Assembly (NCBI GenBank): GCA_002413785.1
Contig: DHXR01000043.1
Coordinates: 4,621-65,683 of the forward strand
Reading direction: 5' to 3'
Source: Mucilaginibacter sp. UBA5151
GTDB taxonomy: Bacteria > Bacteroidota > Bacteroidia > Sphingobacteriales > Sphingobacteriaceae
DNA: 61,063 nucleotides
Shown: in pieces, positions 34,002-43,949 of the stretch
Numbering within the stretch: position 1 is the first letter of the stretch
Layout of the letters: every line of letters starts with the position of its first letter
Made by a program: the position numbers and the translations under genes
The notes under the pieces: generated by a model
What the model was told of the DNA's origin: nothing
Databases searched by the model: none
What the model saw: the letters and a program-made list of their open reading frames with translations, nothing else

Positions 34002-35018
34002 TTAAAACCCATGTTGCGGACAGGTTACTTTATACCTGTTGTTTAGCAGTAAACTGATCACAATCTCGTGGGTACCGTTGCTTACGGTATTTAAAGCAGA
34101 GGTAGTAATATCGTACGAATAGCCAATATTGATAAATGAGCTGATATTTACACCGGCTAATACGCCAAATGAATCGCCATGCCTGTACGATGCCCCAATC
34201 CATATCTTATCCTGAAATGAAAACTTAGCGTTAACATCATAAGTTAAAGGCGTGGGGCTTATCTGTTTTACTAAAAACGAGGGTAAAAGGGTAATATCGT
34301 CTGTTAAAAAAAGCTTAACACCGCCGGTTACAAAGTATTGCGGCACAGTTTTATTTTGGTTATACGAATTATTGGTACTGAAGTAAAGGTTTTCGGGCAG
34401 CAATTGCTGAACTGACGCACCGAAGTAATAATCTGAAGAATATAGCCAGATCCCCGTGCTCAGGTCAGGTTTCCATTGGCTGTTGTTCCCGTTGGCTATG
34501 GCCGGATCAAAGGGTGTTTCGAGGGTTAATTCGGCTGTATTAAGATTGATATGGTTAAGCCCGGCAGCAACACCCACCGCTAAATTCAAACGGTCAGTTA
34601 AACCAAGATGATAAGCATAAGTTACGTCGATATTAGTTTGATTGATTGGGCCGGCCTGGTCAGAAACAATCATAAAACCGATGCCATGGTGGGGTTCTGC
34701 CGCCATGTAGTTTTGGGTATATAGCCTGCTCGATGGATTTACGCCCCCTTCAGCCGGAAAGGCCGTAGCATCACCCTGGATAAACTTATCACCTAACGGC
34801 GCATCAATTGTTAAATAGCTGGTTACCGGCGCACCCTGCAGGCCCGTCCATTGGCTGCGGTACCCGGCTTTAACATCGGTATAATTTTCGATACCTGTAA
34901 CAGCCGGGTTTAACAGCAGATTGTTAAAAACATATTGGGTATATTGCGGCTTTTGCTGCGCAAGCGCCAAATGCACCCCTCCGTTTATAACAAGTAACAG
35001 CAATAAAATTCTTTTCAT
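34002..35018 (-). CDS. PorP/SprF family type IX secretion outer membrane protein
   Basis: A 338-residue outer-membrane barrel. Signal peptide MKRILLLLLVINGGVHLALAQ. Family motifs are QKPQYTQYVFNNLLLNPAVTG at the mature N-terminus, a YRSQWTGLQGAP block, GFMIVSDQAGPINQTNIDVTYAYH and the C-terminal strands GVNISSFINIGYSYDI. PorP/SprF proteins pair with secreted gliding-type substrates and help retain them at the surface. Here it directly follows (three bases apart) the remnant of such a substrate, and the intact 1190-residue substrate lies just upstream, so it probably serves that protein now. Confidence 0.92.
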   Translation of the reverse strand: MKRILLLLLVINGGVHLALAQQKPQYTQYVFNNLLLNPAVTGIENYTDVKAGYRSQWTGLQGAPVTSYLTIDAPLGDKFIQGDATAFPAEGGVNPSSRLYTQNYMAAEPHHGIGFMIVSDQAGPINQTNIDVTYAYHLGLTDRLNLAVGVAAGLNHINLNTAELTLETPFDPAIANGNNSQWKPDLSTGIWLYSSDYYFGASVQQLLPENLYFSTNNSYNQNKTVPQYFVTGGVKLFLTDDITLLPSFLVKQISPTPLTYDVNAKFSFQDKIWIGASYRHGDSFGVLAGVNISSFINIGYSYDITTSALNTVSNGTHEIVISLLLNNRYKVTCPQHGF

Positions 35019-35021
35019 TAT

Positions 35022-35660
35022 TTATCTTATAATAGCTACGTAGCCTGACAATAATTTATCACCTTTTTTCAGGTTAATTATATAATAATAGGTGCCCGTC
35101 GGCAACGCAGCCCCCTTATAGGTCCCATCCCAGGGAATTCCATAACCAATTGACGAATATACATTTTCTCCATATCGGTTGTATATCTGAACTATACAAT
35201 TTAAGTAAGAATTTAGGTTTTTAATATCCCAGTTATCATTTATGCCATCGCCATTAGGGGTAAAAGCATTTGGTATAATAATATTTTGAGGAACCGGGTT
35301 AATGGCAAGAATGCCAGGAATATAGATAAAATTATAATTTGGCGATGTTGCGCCACTTACCGTAATGGGATATTGGCCAACAGGTGAATTGGTGACAGCC
35401 GGTGTCGTTACTATAGGCTGTCCTGTTAACTGCGCAGGCCCGTCATTGTTTACAAAGCCAGTGTAGGTTACAGTTAAAACAGGGTTAGCTTCTCCGAAAG
35501 TTTTGCTTTTATTATCGGCGGTGATCGTTAGCGGGGCCGGGATTACTGTACCTAAAGGCATTGCAACATTAACATTGGCAGCGCCTGTACTGCTCAAAAC
35601 AATATTACCGGAATAATTGCCAACGGATGATGAATTGCAAGTAAGGGTTATCCGTGTCTG
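35022..35660 (-). pseudogene. 5'-truncated T9SS surface protein (MBG and gliding C-terminal domains)
   Basis: The open frame can be followed upstream of its first possible start (TTG 35597) to about 35660: ITLTCNSSSVGNYSGNIVLS then SSTGAANVNVAMP, the end of a beta-sandwich repeat. It then meets a TGA. An MBG domain (LTITADNKSKTFGEANPVL, then YTGF) and the type B sorting domain (PNAFTPNGDGINDNWDI to the end) follow. There is no signal peptide, so it cannot reach the Sec system as it stands. Its last 85 residues closely resemble the tail of the neighbouring 1190-residue protein, suggesting an ancient tandem pair with the front of one lost. Confidence 0.75.
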
Positions 35661-35742
35661 CCCTCAAGTTGAACCTAACCGATTCAATCTACAAAATCTA
35701 CCTCAATCAACCTATTTACCCGCACATAACAAATATAAAGTA

Positions 35743-38700
35743 TTACCTGATGATAGTTACACTGCCTGATATTATTTTACGGCCATTTTTAGGGTTTATG
35801 ATATAATAATAAGTGCCCGACGGCAAGGGGCTGCCCTTGTAAGTACCGTCCCATGGGATGGGGTAACCGATTGAAGTGAATACTTTTTCTCCCACCCGGT
35901 TAAAAATATCTACTGTATTATTGGGGTACGAATCAAGGTATTTAATATCCCAGGTGTCATTGATGCCATCACCGTTAGGTGTAAACGCATTGGGGACCAG
36001 AGGATATTTTAATACGCTTACATTAACTTCCGCCGCCGCCAAACAACCTTGCGGATTGGTTGCTATCAGTTTATAAGTTGTGTTTTCTGAAGGAGAAGCC
36101 ACCGGGTTTAATATATTATCATTATCCAAACCTATAGAGGGCGTCCACTGATAGGTAAGGCTGTCGCCGCTTGCTTTGGCCGGAATAGTAACCTGCCCTC
36201 CTTCAAGCAAAACCAGGTCCGGGACAATTGAAACCGTCGGAACAGGATTAACAGTAACCTGCTCTGTGGTGGAATAACTACAGCCGTTTTGTGCAGTAAA
36301 TGCATAATTTAATGTAAATGTACCTACAATTGAAGGGGTAAACAAACCGGTTGAGGAAACGCCTGTCCCGGCAAACACACCAGTACCGGTAAAACCGTTT
36401 TTATTTTCAACTATTTGTACCGGCGGCGAATTTTGGCACAGCGGACCAACCGACGACAAAGTAACCAGCGGATTCGCGTATATAGTGATATTTTGCTGGG
36501 TGGTGTTGGTGCAGGTTATCCCCGAATACACATCCATCCTTACGGTATATGATTTTGTGAGCGGCGAATTAAATAAGCCGTAATTGTGGCGATACTTACG
36601 CGATGCAGGCAAACTGTCTTTATAAAACACTACCGTATCAGTCGGCTTGTTATTGTAATCGAAATACCAGACTATTTTTGTGATGCTGCCAAAATTTACA
36701 GTTGACCGGTCATCAAAAAACACATCATCCATGCTGCATAAATTGCTGCTGTTCTCAATAGAAAACGCAGCAACAGGCGTATCGCCATTAACTGTAAACG
36801 GTTGAGTTTTTGATTGGGAACAACCATACTCTGAAGTAACCGTTAGCGTAACGTTATAATTATCTGCCTGTGAATATTTATGCTTCGGGTTTTGTTCCGT
36901 AGAAGTATTAGGGTTGGCAGCCGTGGCGTTAGGATCGCCAAAGTTCCATAAATAATTAAAAGTAGGTTCTGAGCTGTCGGCAATTGAGCTCTGATTAGTA
37001 AATTGTGCATAGGTGTCATTAAGGCACACAGCAGGCAAAGCAAAATCAACAACCGGGATCGGGCTAACCGTTATTGCCTTTTCCACAACGGCGCTTGAAC
37101 AGCCGGTATCCAAAATCACCGTTAGTTTTACGGTGTCCGTTCCGGTATTTGCATAAGTATGGTTAAATGGCTGATTATTGGTGAGTGTATCGGTTTTCCC
37201 ATCACCAAAATTCCAGATCCATTTAACTATCTTTCCATCAACAGATGTCGATTGATCGGTAAATGTAATGCTCCGGCCTATGCAATCAGGAACAGAAGTT
37301 ATAAAGGAGGCAACCGGCTTATGGTCGATATAAACCATTATAGTTGTATCCGTACCGCAGCCGTTTACGTTGGCAACGCTTAACTTCACCTTATAATTAC
37401 CCGGATTGGTGTACAAATGTTTGGGGTTCTGCAAAGCCGATGTAGTGTTATCGCCAAAATCCCATAGCCAGGTTTTTATGAAACTGCCGTTCGTTTTGGT
37501 TTTGTCGGTAAATATGGTAGAATCGCCTAAACAAGATCCCGCTGCCATGAAACCGGCAGTTGGCGGGGCCGAAATATTGAAGTCAAATTCTACCACATCA
37601 TTATTTCCGCATGCGCCTTCTGTGGGATTAAATACAGTGTCAACAACTGTATAATCACCGGCGGCCGTATAGGTAACAGGTTTATTATACTGGTATAAGT
37701 ACAATATTTGCGTCCCTTTTGTTGTGGTAGCAACCGGTGTAGGGTTACTGTCGGTATAACGGGTATTGTTACCAAGGTTCCAAACAATGTTCGAAGTTTG
37801 GTAAGGTAAAGTTAGCTCCAGATTGTAGGTTACACCAACGCAGCCATTGGTTTGGGTAACGGTACTGTTGGTGGTATTAGCCAGCGTAATATTCTCATTA
37901 AGGTTCTGCAGGTTTGTGCCGGCAGCATAGCCGTAAGATTCATGGCTTCCGAAACCATAGGCAATAGCGTTAAAACCATCCCCGGCGCTTATCGTATGGG
38001 TACCCTGGCTGCCAGACGTCACCTGCACATTTTGCGGCCCCGATTGAACCGGTATCTGCGCATAAGAATACAGTGGATTATTGCGAACAACAGTAAAATT
38101 GGTATATGGCACTCCATCAAGCGTAAAGGTTGAAACCGCGCTGGTTTTTATCAAAACGTTTATAAAACTTTTAATTATCAGGTAATTACCGGTTGAATAT
38201 AATGTTACATGACTAACGGTTTGTTCGAGGGGGTTTAGGAAGATCATTTCCGGGTCACCAACATCATTATAATAAATACTGCAATTTATGGTATTAGCCT
38301 CGGATACAGCATACTGAACCACCTGAACCGGTTGATCGGCGGTTATTGTATTGGTACTTTGCGATGCAAATTCATAAAAACCGTTATTAAATGAGCTAAG
38401 CGGCACCAGCATACCGTTCAATTTCACATTGGGATCGGTTGTAGTGGCCGGATTGCTTAGCACAATCCTGAAAACATCGTAATTCCGGCTCAGAAGTGGT
38501 ACGGTAATATAGTTTTTACCCCATGTTGCTGTTGGATAAACCTGTTGAAAAAGATTGTCAGAAGTTACCGAATCCGGCGTACAGCCTATTTCCATTCTTG
38601 AACTGCCTGCAAAAAAAGCAGTCCGTGTACATCCGCCCGTGGCAGTATTTATGGCGGTAATTTTACTGCCGGTTAAATCGGTTGCTGACAAACCCTGGTA

Positions 38701-39315
38701 AACCTGCCCCCTTTGCAACTGGAGTGTAAAAGCTGCGTTGGCAGCATGGCCATCAATCAGAGGCGCCGCCGGTATTACCTTAACGGTTGTATTATCTTCC
38801 GTAGCTACAATTACGAAAGCCGAATAAGCAGGATCTTTGGGGGCAGCATTTGATTTTTGGATGTAATTAATAGAAAAATAATCTGTACCTAAAGTGCTTA
38901 CCGGCAATAATAAAGTAGCGCCGGAAACCCCTTTGGCATAAATATGGGCGTATATGGCAACCGGTTTAAGGGAAGTAATATGGATTCCTTTCTTAAATTG
39001 TCCCGGTAGAGGTAAATAGGCCGCCGGCGGAATTGTGACAATAGTTACCTGGTTGGCTGCAACGGTAAAAGGAATAGCGGCAAAACTACCATCGGCTATA
39101 GTTACTGTACCTGACGTATTAACAGCCGATGTAATATATAAACTCATCAGGCTCCCGCCATCCAGCCCTTTGCCATCCAAACTTGCCCCCAAATTATGGT
39201 CCATATAGGCAGTCCAGAACTCTGTACCACTATTTGTTGTGTTTTGAGAACGGGCGCTAACGAGGCTGCAAAAAACAGCACATACCGTTATTATTATCCG
39301 TTTAAATATTTTCAA
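35743..39315 (-). CDS. T9SS type B secreted adhesin-like protein with PKD repeats
   Basis: A 1190-residue secreted surface protein. A signal peptide (residues 1-23, ending SARSQ) is followed by an N-terminal region of about 500 residues similar to IgGFc-binding-type domains (GTEFWTAYMDHN start, TEDNTTVKVIPAAP, QRGQVYQGLSATDLTGSKI). At least three PKD domains follow, with W-x-F-G-D motifs (WLWDFGDNTTSALQNPKH, WIWNFGDGKTD, YLWNFGDPNATA) and a fourth degenerate one. The end is the gliding-motility type B sorting domain (PNAFTPNGDGINDTWDI to SGSVTIIR). It is exported by the type IX system; porP/sprF lies downstream on the same strand. The ligand is unknown. Confidence 0.9.
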   Translation of the reverse strand: MKIFKRIIITVCAVFCSLVSARSQNTTNSGTEFWTAYMDHNLGASLDGKGLDGGSLMSLYITSAVNTSGTVTIADGSFAAIPFTVAANQVTIVTIPPAAYLPLPGQFKKGIHITSLKPVAIYAHIYAKGVSGATLLLPVSTLGTDYFSINYIQKSNAAPKDPAYSAFVIVATEDNTTVKVIPAAPLIDGHAANAAFTLQLQRGQVYQGLSATDLTGSKITAINTATGGCTRTAFFAGSSRMEIGCTPDSVTSDNLFQQVYPTATWGKNYITVPLLSRNYDVFRIVLSNPATTTDPNVKLNGMLVPLSSFNNGFYEFASQSTNTITADQPVQVVQYAVSEANTINCSIYYNDVGDPEMIFLNPLEQTVSHVTLYSTGNYLIIKSFINVLIKTSAVSTFTLDGVPYTNFTVVRNNPLYSYAQIPVQSGPQNVQVTSGSQGTHTISAGDGFNAIAYGFGSHESYGYAAGTNLQNLNENITLANTTNSTVTQTNGCVGVTYNLELTLPYQTSNIVWNLGNNTRYTDSNPTPVATTTKGTQILYLYQYNKPVTYTAAGDYTVVDTVFNPTEGACGNNDVVEFDFNISAPPTAGFMAAGSCLGDSTIFTDKTKTNGSFIKTWLWDFGDNTTSALQNPKHLYTNPGNYKVKLSVANVNGCGTDTTIMVYIDHKPVASFITSVPDCIGRSITFTDQSTSVDGKIVKWIWNFGDGKTDTLTNNQPFNHTYANTGTDTVKLTVILDTGCSSAVVEKAITVSPIPVVDFALPAVCLNDTYAQFTNQSSIADSSEPTFNYLWNFGDPNATAANPNTSTEQNPKHKYSQADNYNVTLTVTSEYGCSQSKTQPFTVNGDTPVAAFSIENSSNLCSMDDVFFDDRSTVNFGSITKIVWYFDYNNKPTDTVVFYKDSLPASRKYRHNYGLFNSPLTKSYTVRMDVYSGITCTNTTQQNITIYANPLVTLSSVGPLCQNSPPVQIVENKNGFTGTGVFAGTGVSSTGLFTPSIVGTFTLNYAFTAQNGCSYSTTEQVTVNPVPTVSIVPDLVLLEGGQVTIPAKASGDSLTYQWTPSIGLDNDNILNPVASPSENTTYKLIATNPQGCLAAAEVNVSVLKYPLVPNAFTPNGDGINDTWDIKYLDSYPNNTVDIFNRVGEKVFTSIGYPIPWDGTYKGSPLPSGTYYYIINPKNGRKIISGSVTIIR

Positions 39316-39460
39316 TCGTCTGAATAGTAAATTAACTGGGTTTTCCCTGCCGCAAATTATTTACACAGGAAACGGGCCGTTAAAAATACAAAAACCTTTG
39401 AGTGAAAACATTACGCTGCGAAAAAAAATCACAAATAACGTAAACAGGCAATTATCTGCT

Positions 39461-40165
39461 CTAAAAAAACTTATCCGGATTTGGCACCAGGTTTAAAAAC
39501 CTTTCAAAATTCTCGGCATAATGCGATTGGTCGAGCTTGTAATAAAATGCCCCTTTTTTTGATGAGAACTTATCCTTTTCAGCTAATTTTAACAGCAAAC
39601 CGGTCGATAATAATTTACGGCTGAAATTGCGGTCGTCAAATGTAGTATTATACACCCCTTCATACAGCGCCTGTAATTGCGGTATGGTAAATTTTTCGGG
39701 AAGTAATTGAAATAAAATAGGGTGCAAAGCAGCTTTGTAGCGAAGTTGCCTTTGGGCGAGCTTAACCATCTGGTTATGGTCGAATATTAATTCGGGCATT
39801 TCGCTCAATAAAAACCATTCGGCATGATACTCATCATTGATCTGTTTTTCATATTGATGAATGTCAATAAGCGCAAAATAAGCAATGGATAAAGTTCTTT
39901 CAACCGGGTCACGATCTGGTTTTCCAAAAACCTGAAACTGCTCCATGTACACGTTTTTTAAACCGGTACGCATTTCTAAAACACGGTTCGCCGCATCTTC
40001 CGGCGATTCCGAGGGTTGTATGAATCCGCCCATCAGGCTCCATTTATTTCTTTCGGGCTCAATATTACGCTGCACAAGCAGCAATTTTAAATTCCATCCG
40101 TCAAATCCGAAAATGATACAATCAGTAGCAACTAAAATCCGTTTTTGACCTGTATATCTTTGCAT
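39461..40165 (-). CDS. Nudix-domain transcriptional regulator (NrtR/AraR-like)
   Basis: A 234-residue protein: residues 8-150 a Nudix fold, 155-230 a winged HTH (FTIPQLQALYEGVYNTTFDDR, NFSRKLLSTGLLLKL). The Nudix box GGFIQPSE...NRVLEMRTGL has lost the RE and EE catalytic residues (RVLEMR instead of REUxEE), so it should bind rather than hydrolyse a ligand. Relatives in this phylum sense sugars (arabinose-type) or ADP-ribose. No sugar operon is adjacent, so its target is unknown. It lies between the large adhesin gene and the ABC exporter pair. Confidence 0.8.
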   Translation of the reverse strand: MQRYTGQKRILVATDCIIFGFDGWNLKLLLVQRNIEPERNKWSLMGGFIQPSESPEDAANRVLEMRTGLKNVYMEQFQVFGKPDRDPVERTLSIAYFALIDIHQYEKQINDEYHAEWFLLSEMPELIFDHNQMVKLAQRQLRYKAALHPILFQLLPEKFTIPQLQALYEGVYNTTFDDRNFSRKLLSTGLLLKLAEKDKFSSKKGAFYYKLDQSHYAENFERFLNLVPNPDKFF

Positions 40166-40218
40166 AACCAGGCTTATAGTTTATTTACAAGTGTATAAAA
40201 AAAAATGGAGATTTTTGT

Positions 40219-40300
40219 CAGAGGTTAGAGATTAGCGGTTGGAGATCAGTTTTTATGTGGAAAATTCTAAAAACCTCTGATCTCTAACCTCCAATCTCTG
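40219..40300. repeat. TTAGAGATTGGAG word repeat, copy 2
   Basis: CAGAGGTTAGAGATTAGCGG at the left and CCTCTGATCTCTAACCTCC plus CAATCTCTG at the right are reverse-complement words around TTTTTATGTGG. Same word family as 33857-33995. It lies between the Nudix regulator start and the ABC exporter stop, same strand. Confidence 0.7.
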
Positions 40301-40303
40301 CAA

Positions 40304-42070
40304 TTAACTGACCCGCTTGCCATGCAGCAACATATCCATCGCATGGTCAAAGGAACCTGCAAGGATCACTTCGCCCGAATTAACAAAAAATATCTCATCG
40401 GCATTTTCGATGGTATTTAACCGGTGTGCTATGATTACGCGGGTAGTGGTTGCCGGCAATTTATTTAAAATATCGCTCAGTAGTTTTTCTGTAACCGTAT
40501 CGATATTGGCTGTGGCTTCATCCAAAATTAGTAATTCAGGGTTTCGTAACACGGCGCGCATAAAAGCGATCAGTTGTTTTTGTCCCAGGCTTATACTATC
40601 ACCGCCGGAAAGTACTTCAGTATCCAGGCCTTTTTCAAATATCGCTAATAAACTGCCAAGGTTGGCTTCTACTATTACCTGTTCCAGTTGTTCGTTGCTG
40701 TGGTTTACATAAAGCTCATTGCTGTATAAAATATTTTCGCGCACAGTTCCCGTAAATAAAAACGGCTCCTGCAAAATAAAGCCAATCTTTTTTGTGCGTT
40801 CAATCGGCCCGTATGTCCTTATGTCCCTGCCATCAAGCAACACTGTCCCTTTACCTGCATCGTACAAACGGGCTATTAATGATGCCGTTGTGGTTTTGCC
40901 CCCGCCGGTGGGCCCAACCAATGCATAAGTTTTGCCGCGTTCGAGCTTAAAGCTGATGTTGTGTAATATTTCTTTACTGTCATCATAACTAAAATGCACA
41001 TTCCTGAATTCAAGGAGCGATTTAGATGGCGCTGTATCAGTACCTTCAACAATTACCAGGTCGGTATCCAGGGCCAGGATGTGCGATATCCGGTCCCAGC
41101 TTGCCATTGCCGTCTGGAAACTGGCCCATAACGCGGCGAGTTGCCTTAAGGGATTATAAAAAAGATTGGAATATGCCAAATAACTAACCAATAAACCCAT
41201 CCCAAACTGGCCTGCCGAGATCAGGTAGATACCGTAAGACAGTACAACCAATTGGGCAAGACTGGAAAACAAACCATAAACCGGCACATAAGTATTATTG
41301 GCAATGCCCGCGCCTATTGCGGTATTATAGTTTTGTTTGTTGGCTTCATCAAATTTTTTACGGAAATAGTCGCGGCGGTTAAAGGCGATGATCACTTTAA
41401 AGTTATTAAGACTCTCCTGTATCTCAGCGCTCATGCCGCCAACGCTTTTCAGGTTTCTCGCGTTCTTGCTTTTTACCCAGGCAGATGTCAAACTTGTAAA
41501 AACAAGAATAACAACAGCCGGGACAAGCGTTGCCGCCCCGAGCTTTATATTGATCGATAACAAATAGATCCCGGCGCCCGTCATCGTAACGATACTCCCG
41601 ATAAACTGCATTAATGATTGCGAGAAAAACTGGTTTAGTTTATCGGTATCGTTGTTAATACGGGATATAAGGTCACCTGCCTTATTCTGGTTAAAAAAAC
41701 CTACCGGCAGTAATTGAAGTTTATTGAAAATAGTATTCCGCAAAGTAAACAGCATGCGCTGCCCTACCCCGCCCATCAGAATGGTTTGCAGGTAGCTTGA
41801 TAATAAAGCAACGAGGTACATGGCCAGTAATATGGAGCAATTTATCAGTACGCCATGGTAATTTTTGTGCAGTACAAAGATGTACTTATCAATAGTACGG
41901 CCCATAATAAGCACCCCTTCAAGGTTAAGCCCGGAATTTACAAGAATGGCGATCAATGCCAATATCAGATTCTTTCTTTCGTGTGCTATCAGCTTCAGTA
42001 ATTTTCCAAGCGACGACCACGTTGATGATTTAGGGGCATTTGCCTGGAGGTCATTTAGATTGTAGTTCAT
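40304..42070 (-). CDS. ABC exporter half-transporter, catalytically complete subunit
   Basis: A 588-residue inner-membrane protein: six helices (residues 30-320) and a C-terminal ATPase. Walker A is GPTGGGKTT, the signature is SLGQKQLIAFMRAVL (non-canonical LSGGQ, as in MdlB-type subunits), Walker B LLILDEATANID keeps the catalytic Glu, and the H-loop AHRLNTIENAD keeps His. Its start overlaps the end of the upstream ABC gene by 20 bases. The partner has the opposite pattern of degeneracy, so the two should form a heterodimer with one active site, like MdlAB or TM287/288. The substrate (drug, lipid or peptide) is unknown. Confidence 0.88.
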   Translation of the reverse strand: MNYNLNDLQANAPKSSTWSSLGKLLKLIAHERKNLILALIAILVNSGLNLEGVLIMGRTIDKYIFVLHKNYHGVLINCSILLAMYLVALLSSYLQTILMGGVGQRMLFTLRNTIFNKLQLLPVGFFNQNKAGDLISRINNDTDKLNQFFSQSLMQFIGSIVTMTGAGIYLLSINIKLGAATLVPAVVILVFTSLTSAWVKSKNARNLKSVGGMSAEIQESLNNFKVIIAFNRRDYFRKKFDEANKQNYNTAIGAGIANNTYVPVYGLFSSLAQLVVLSYGIYLISAGQFGMGLLVSYLAYSNLFYNPLRQLAALWASFQTAMASWDRISHILALDTDLVIVEGTDTAPSKSLLEFRNVHFSYDDSKEILHNISFKLERGKTYALVGPTGGGKTTTASLIARLYDAGKGTVLLDGRDIRTYGPIERTKKIGFILQEPFLFTGTVRENILYSNELYVNHSNEQLEQVIVEANLGSLLAIFEKGLDTEVLSGGDSISLGQKQLIAFMRAVLRNPELLILDEATANIDTVTEKLLSDILNKLPATTTRVIIAHRLNTIENADEIFFVNSGEVILAGSFDHAMDMLLHGKRVS

Positions 42071-43808
42071 AATTGCTGGTGCTTTGTTGCGAATTGAAAA
42101 TCTGTACGTACTCGGGGCTGCTGTGCATCAGTTCATCATGTGTGCCACTGGCAATGATCTCACCTTCCATCAATAAAATGATCTTATCATAATGTTCAAC
42201 CGAAGCTATTTTCTGGGTGACAGAAATGAGGGTTAAACCCGGATAATTCTGCTGAACATTGGCTAATATTTTATTTTCGGTACCGGTATCAACCCTGGCC
42301 GTAAAATCATCGAGTAATAATACTTTAGGGTTAATAGCCAGGGCCCTTGCCAGCATAATACGCTGTTTTTGCCCGCCCGAAAGACTGGCGCCGCGTTCGG
42401 ATACGATGGTGCTTAACTGATCAGGCAAGGCATCCACAAAATCCCTTAATTCGGCGGTATTGATGGCTTTTTCCAATGACTCATCAGTAACTGTATCGCT
42501 GAAGGCGATGTTTTCGCGGATGCTCATATTAAAGATGATACTGTCCTGGAAAACAAAACCAACCTGGCTATGGAAGGATTCGCTGTCATAGTCATCTATA
42601 TTTCTTCCATCAAATAATATAGTTCCTTCATTGGGCTTTATCAGGCCGGTCAACAGGAACAGCAATTGCGATTTACCAGCAGCCGTAGGGCCGATCACGG
42701 CGATCTTTGACCCTGCCTTTACAGCAAAAGAAATATGTTTCAGTGCAGGCCGCTGTCCGTAAATTATCGAAACATCCTTTAGCTCAATTTCACCCCGGAG
42801 CGTTTCGATAACGGTGCCTGTTTCCGAAGTATCCGTTGCTTCCAAAACCGAATTGATCCTTTGAAACGAAGCTGTTGCCTGCGCAATGATATTGCTCATA
42901 AACCCGATAACCAATATCGGGAAGATGAGCTGTGACAGGTAACTGTTAAAAGCTGCGAAATCGCCAAGGCTCATCGTATTATTGATCACAAAATGACCGC
43001 CTAAGGCCAAAATGCTAAGGGTGGCCATATTTGCTGTAAACGTAATTACGGGAATCAACCCGGCAAAAAGGCGTAAAATGGAAAGCCCTATGTCCCTTGC
43101 CTCGGTATTTGCCTTTAAAAATTTATCGAACTCCAATTGCTGCGAGTTGATTACCCTTATCAGCGCCGAACCAAGGATACTTTCGTTAATAACCTTATTC
43201 AGCCAATCAATAACCCCGCGGCTTTTGATAAACAATACCCTAACCTTTCGCAATACCCAAAAAAAAGTACCGCCTATTATCGGGATAATGGCAATTATAC
43301 ATAATGCCAGTTTCCAGTTTATGGTAAGCAAAAGGATACTTGCGCCAACAATGGTAAAAACCGAGGACACAATAGAAACCAATGCCTGTGATACAAAAAG
43401 TTTGATAGAATCTACATCAGCGGTGAGGTTGGTTAAAAGCTTTGAAGGATTTACCTCCTGTATAAACGCATTGCTTTGCCTCGAAATTTTATCAGAAAGC
43501 CTGGTCCGGAGATCGCGGGCAACCTTTTCGGAGGTATAGGTTTGTATGATGGATTGGAGGTAGGCAAATATAAAAATGAATAACACCGCTAAGGAAAATT
43601 TTATAATGGTAGGATTCACATTAAATTTTGTATGCCCCAATCGGCTGTGGATATAATCGTCGATACCGTGCGAAATTATTTTCGGCAGCCATAAGTTAGC
43701 GCTATTGCTGAACAGCGCAAACAAAATCAACAGGGTAACCAGGCCCGTATAGGGTTTTAGCAGGCTAAAAATGCCAGGTTGTTTTGGTTTATTGCCGGCT
43801 TGCTTCAT
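42051..43808 (-). CDS. ABC exporter half-transporter, degenerate-site subunit
   Basis: A 585-residue six-helix plus ATPase protein, first gene of the pair. Walker A GPTAAGKSQ and the canonical signature LSGGQKQRIMLARAL are intact. Walker B reads VLLLDDFTARVD with Asp in place of the catalytic Glu, and the H-loop is SVTQKIASV with Gln in place of His. In a heterodimer, its good signature completes the partner's active site while its own site is silent. Start MKQAGNKPKQPGIFSLLKPY is typical. The 20-base overlap with the second gene implies coupled translation and equal amounts. Confidence 0.88.
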   Translation of the reverse strand: MKQAGNKPKQPGIFSLLKPYTGLVTLLILFALFSNSANLWLPKIISHGIDDYIHSRLGHTKFNVNPTIIKFSLAVLFIFIFAYLQSIIQTYTSEKVARDLRTRLSDKISRQSNAFIQEVNPSKLLTNLTADVDSIKLFVSQALVSIVSSVFTIVGASILLLTINWKLALCIIAIIPIIGGTFFWVLRKVRVLFIKSRGVIDWLNKVINESILGSALIRVINSQQLEFDKFLKANTEARDIGLSILRLFAGLIPVITFTANMATLSILALGGHFVINNTMSLGDFAAFNSYLSQLIFPILVIGFMSNIIAQATASFQRINSVLEATDTSETGTVIETLRGEIELKDVSIIYGQRPALKHISFAVKAGSKIAVIGPTAAGKSQLLFLLTGLIKPNEGTILFDGRNIDDYDSESFHSQVGFVFQDSIIFNMSIRENIAFSDTVTDESLEKAINTAELRDFVDALPDQLSTIVSERGASLSGGQKQRIMLARALAINPKVLLLDDFTARVDTGTENKILANVQQNYPGLTLISVTQKIASVEHYDKIILLMEGEIIASGTHDELMHSSPEYVQIFNSQQSTSNYELQSK

Positions 43809-43949
43809 TTGTTTATTTAATGCTATAAATATGCAGGTAAAAATAGTGGCAGATTTAATGGATTTACGCTATTTCACAGAATATATTTTTTAAAATCAGA
43901 ATGATCAGGAAAATCCGTTATAATAAAAATCAACAACTCACCAAATCAA

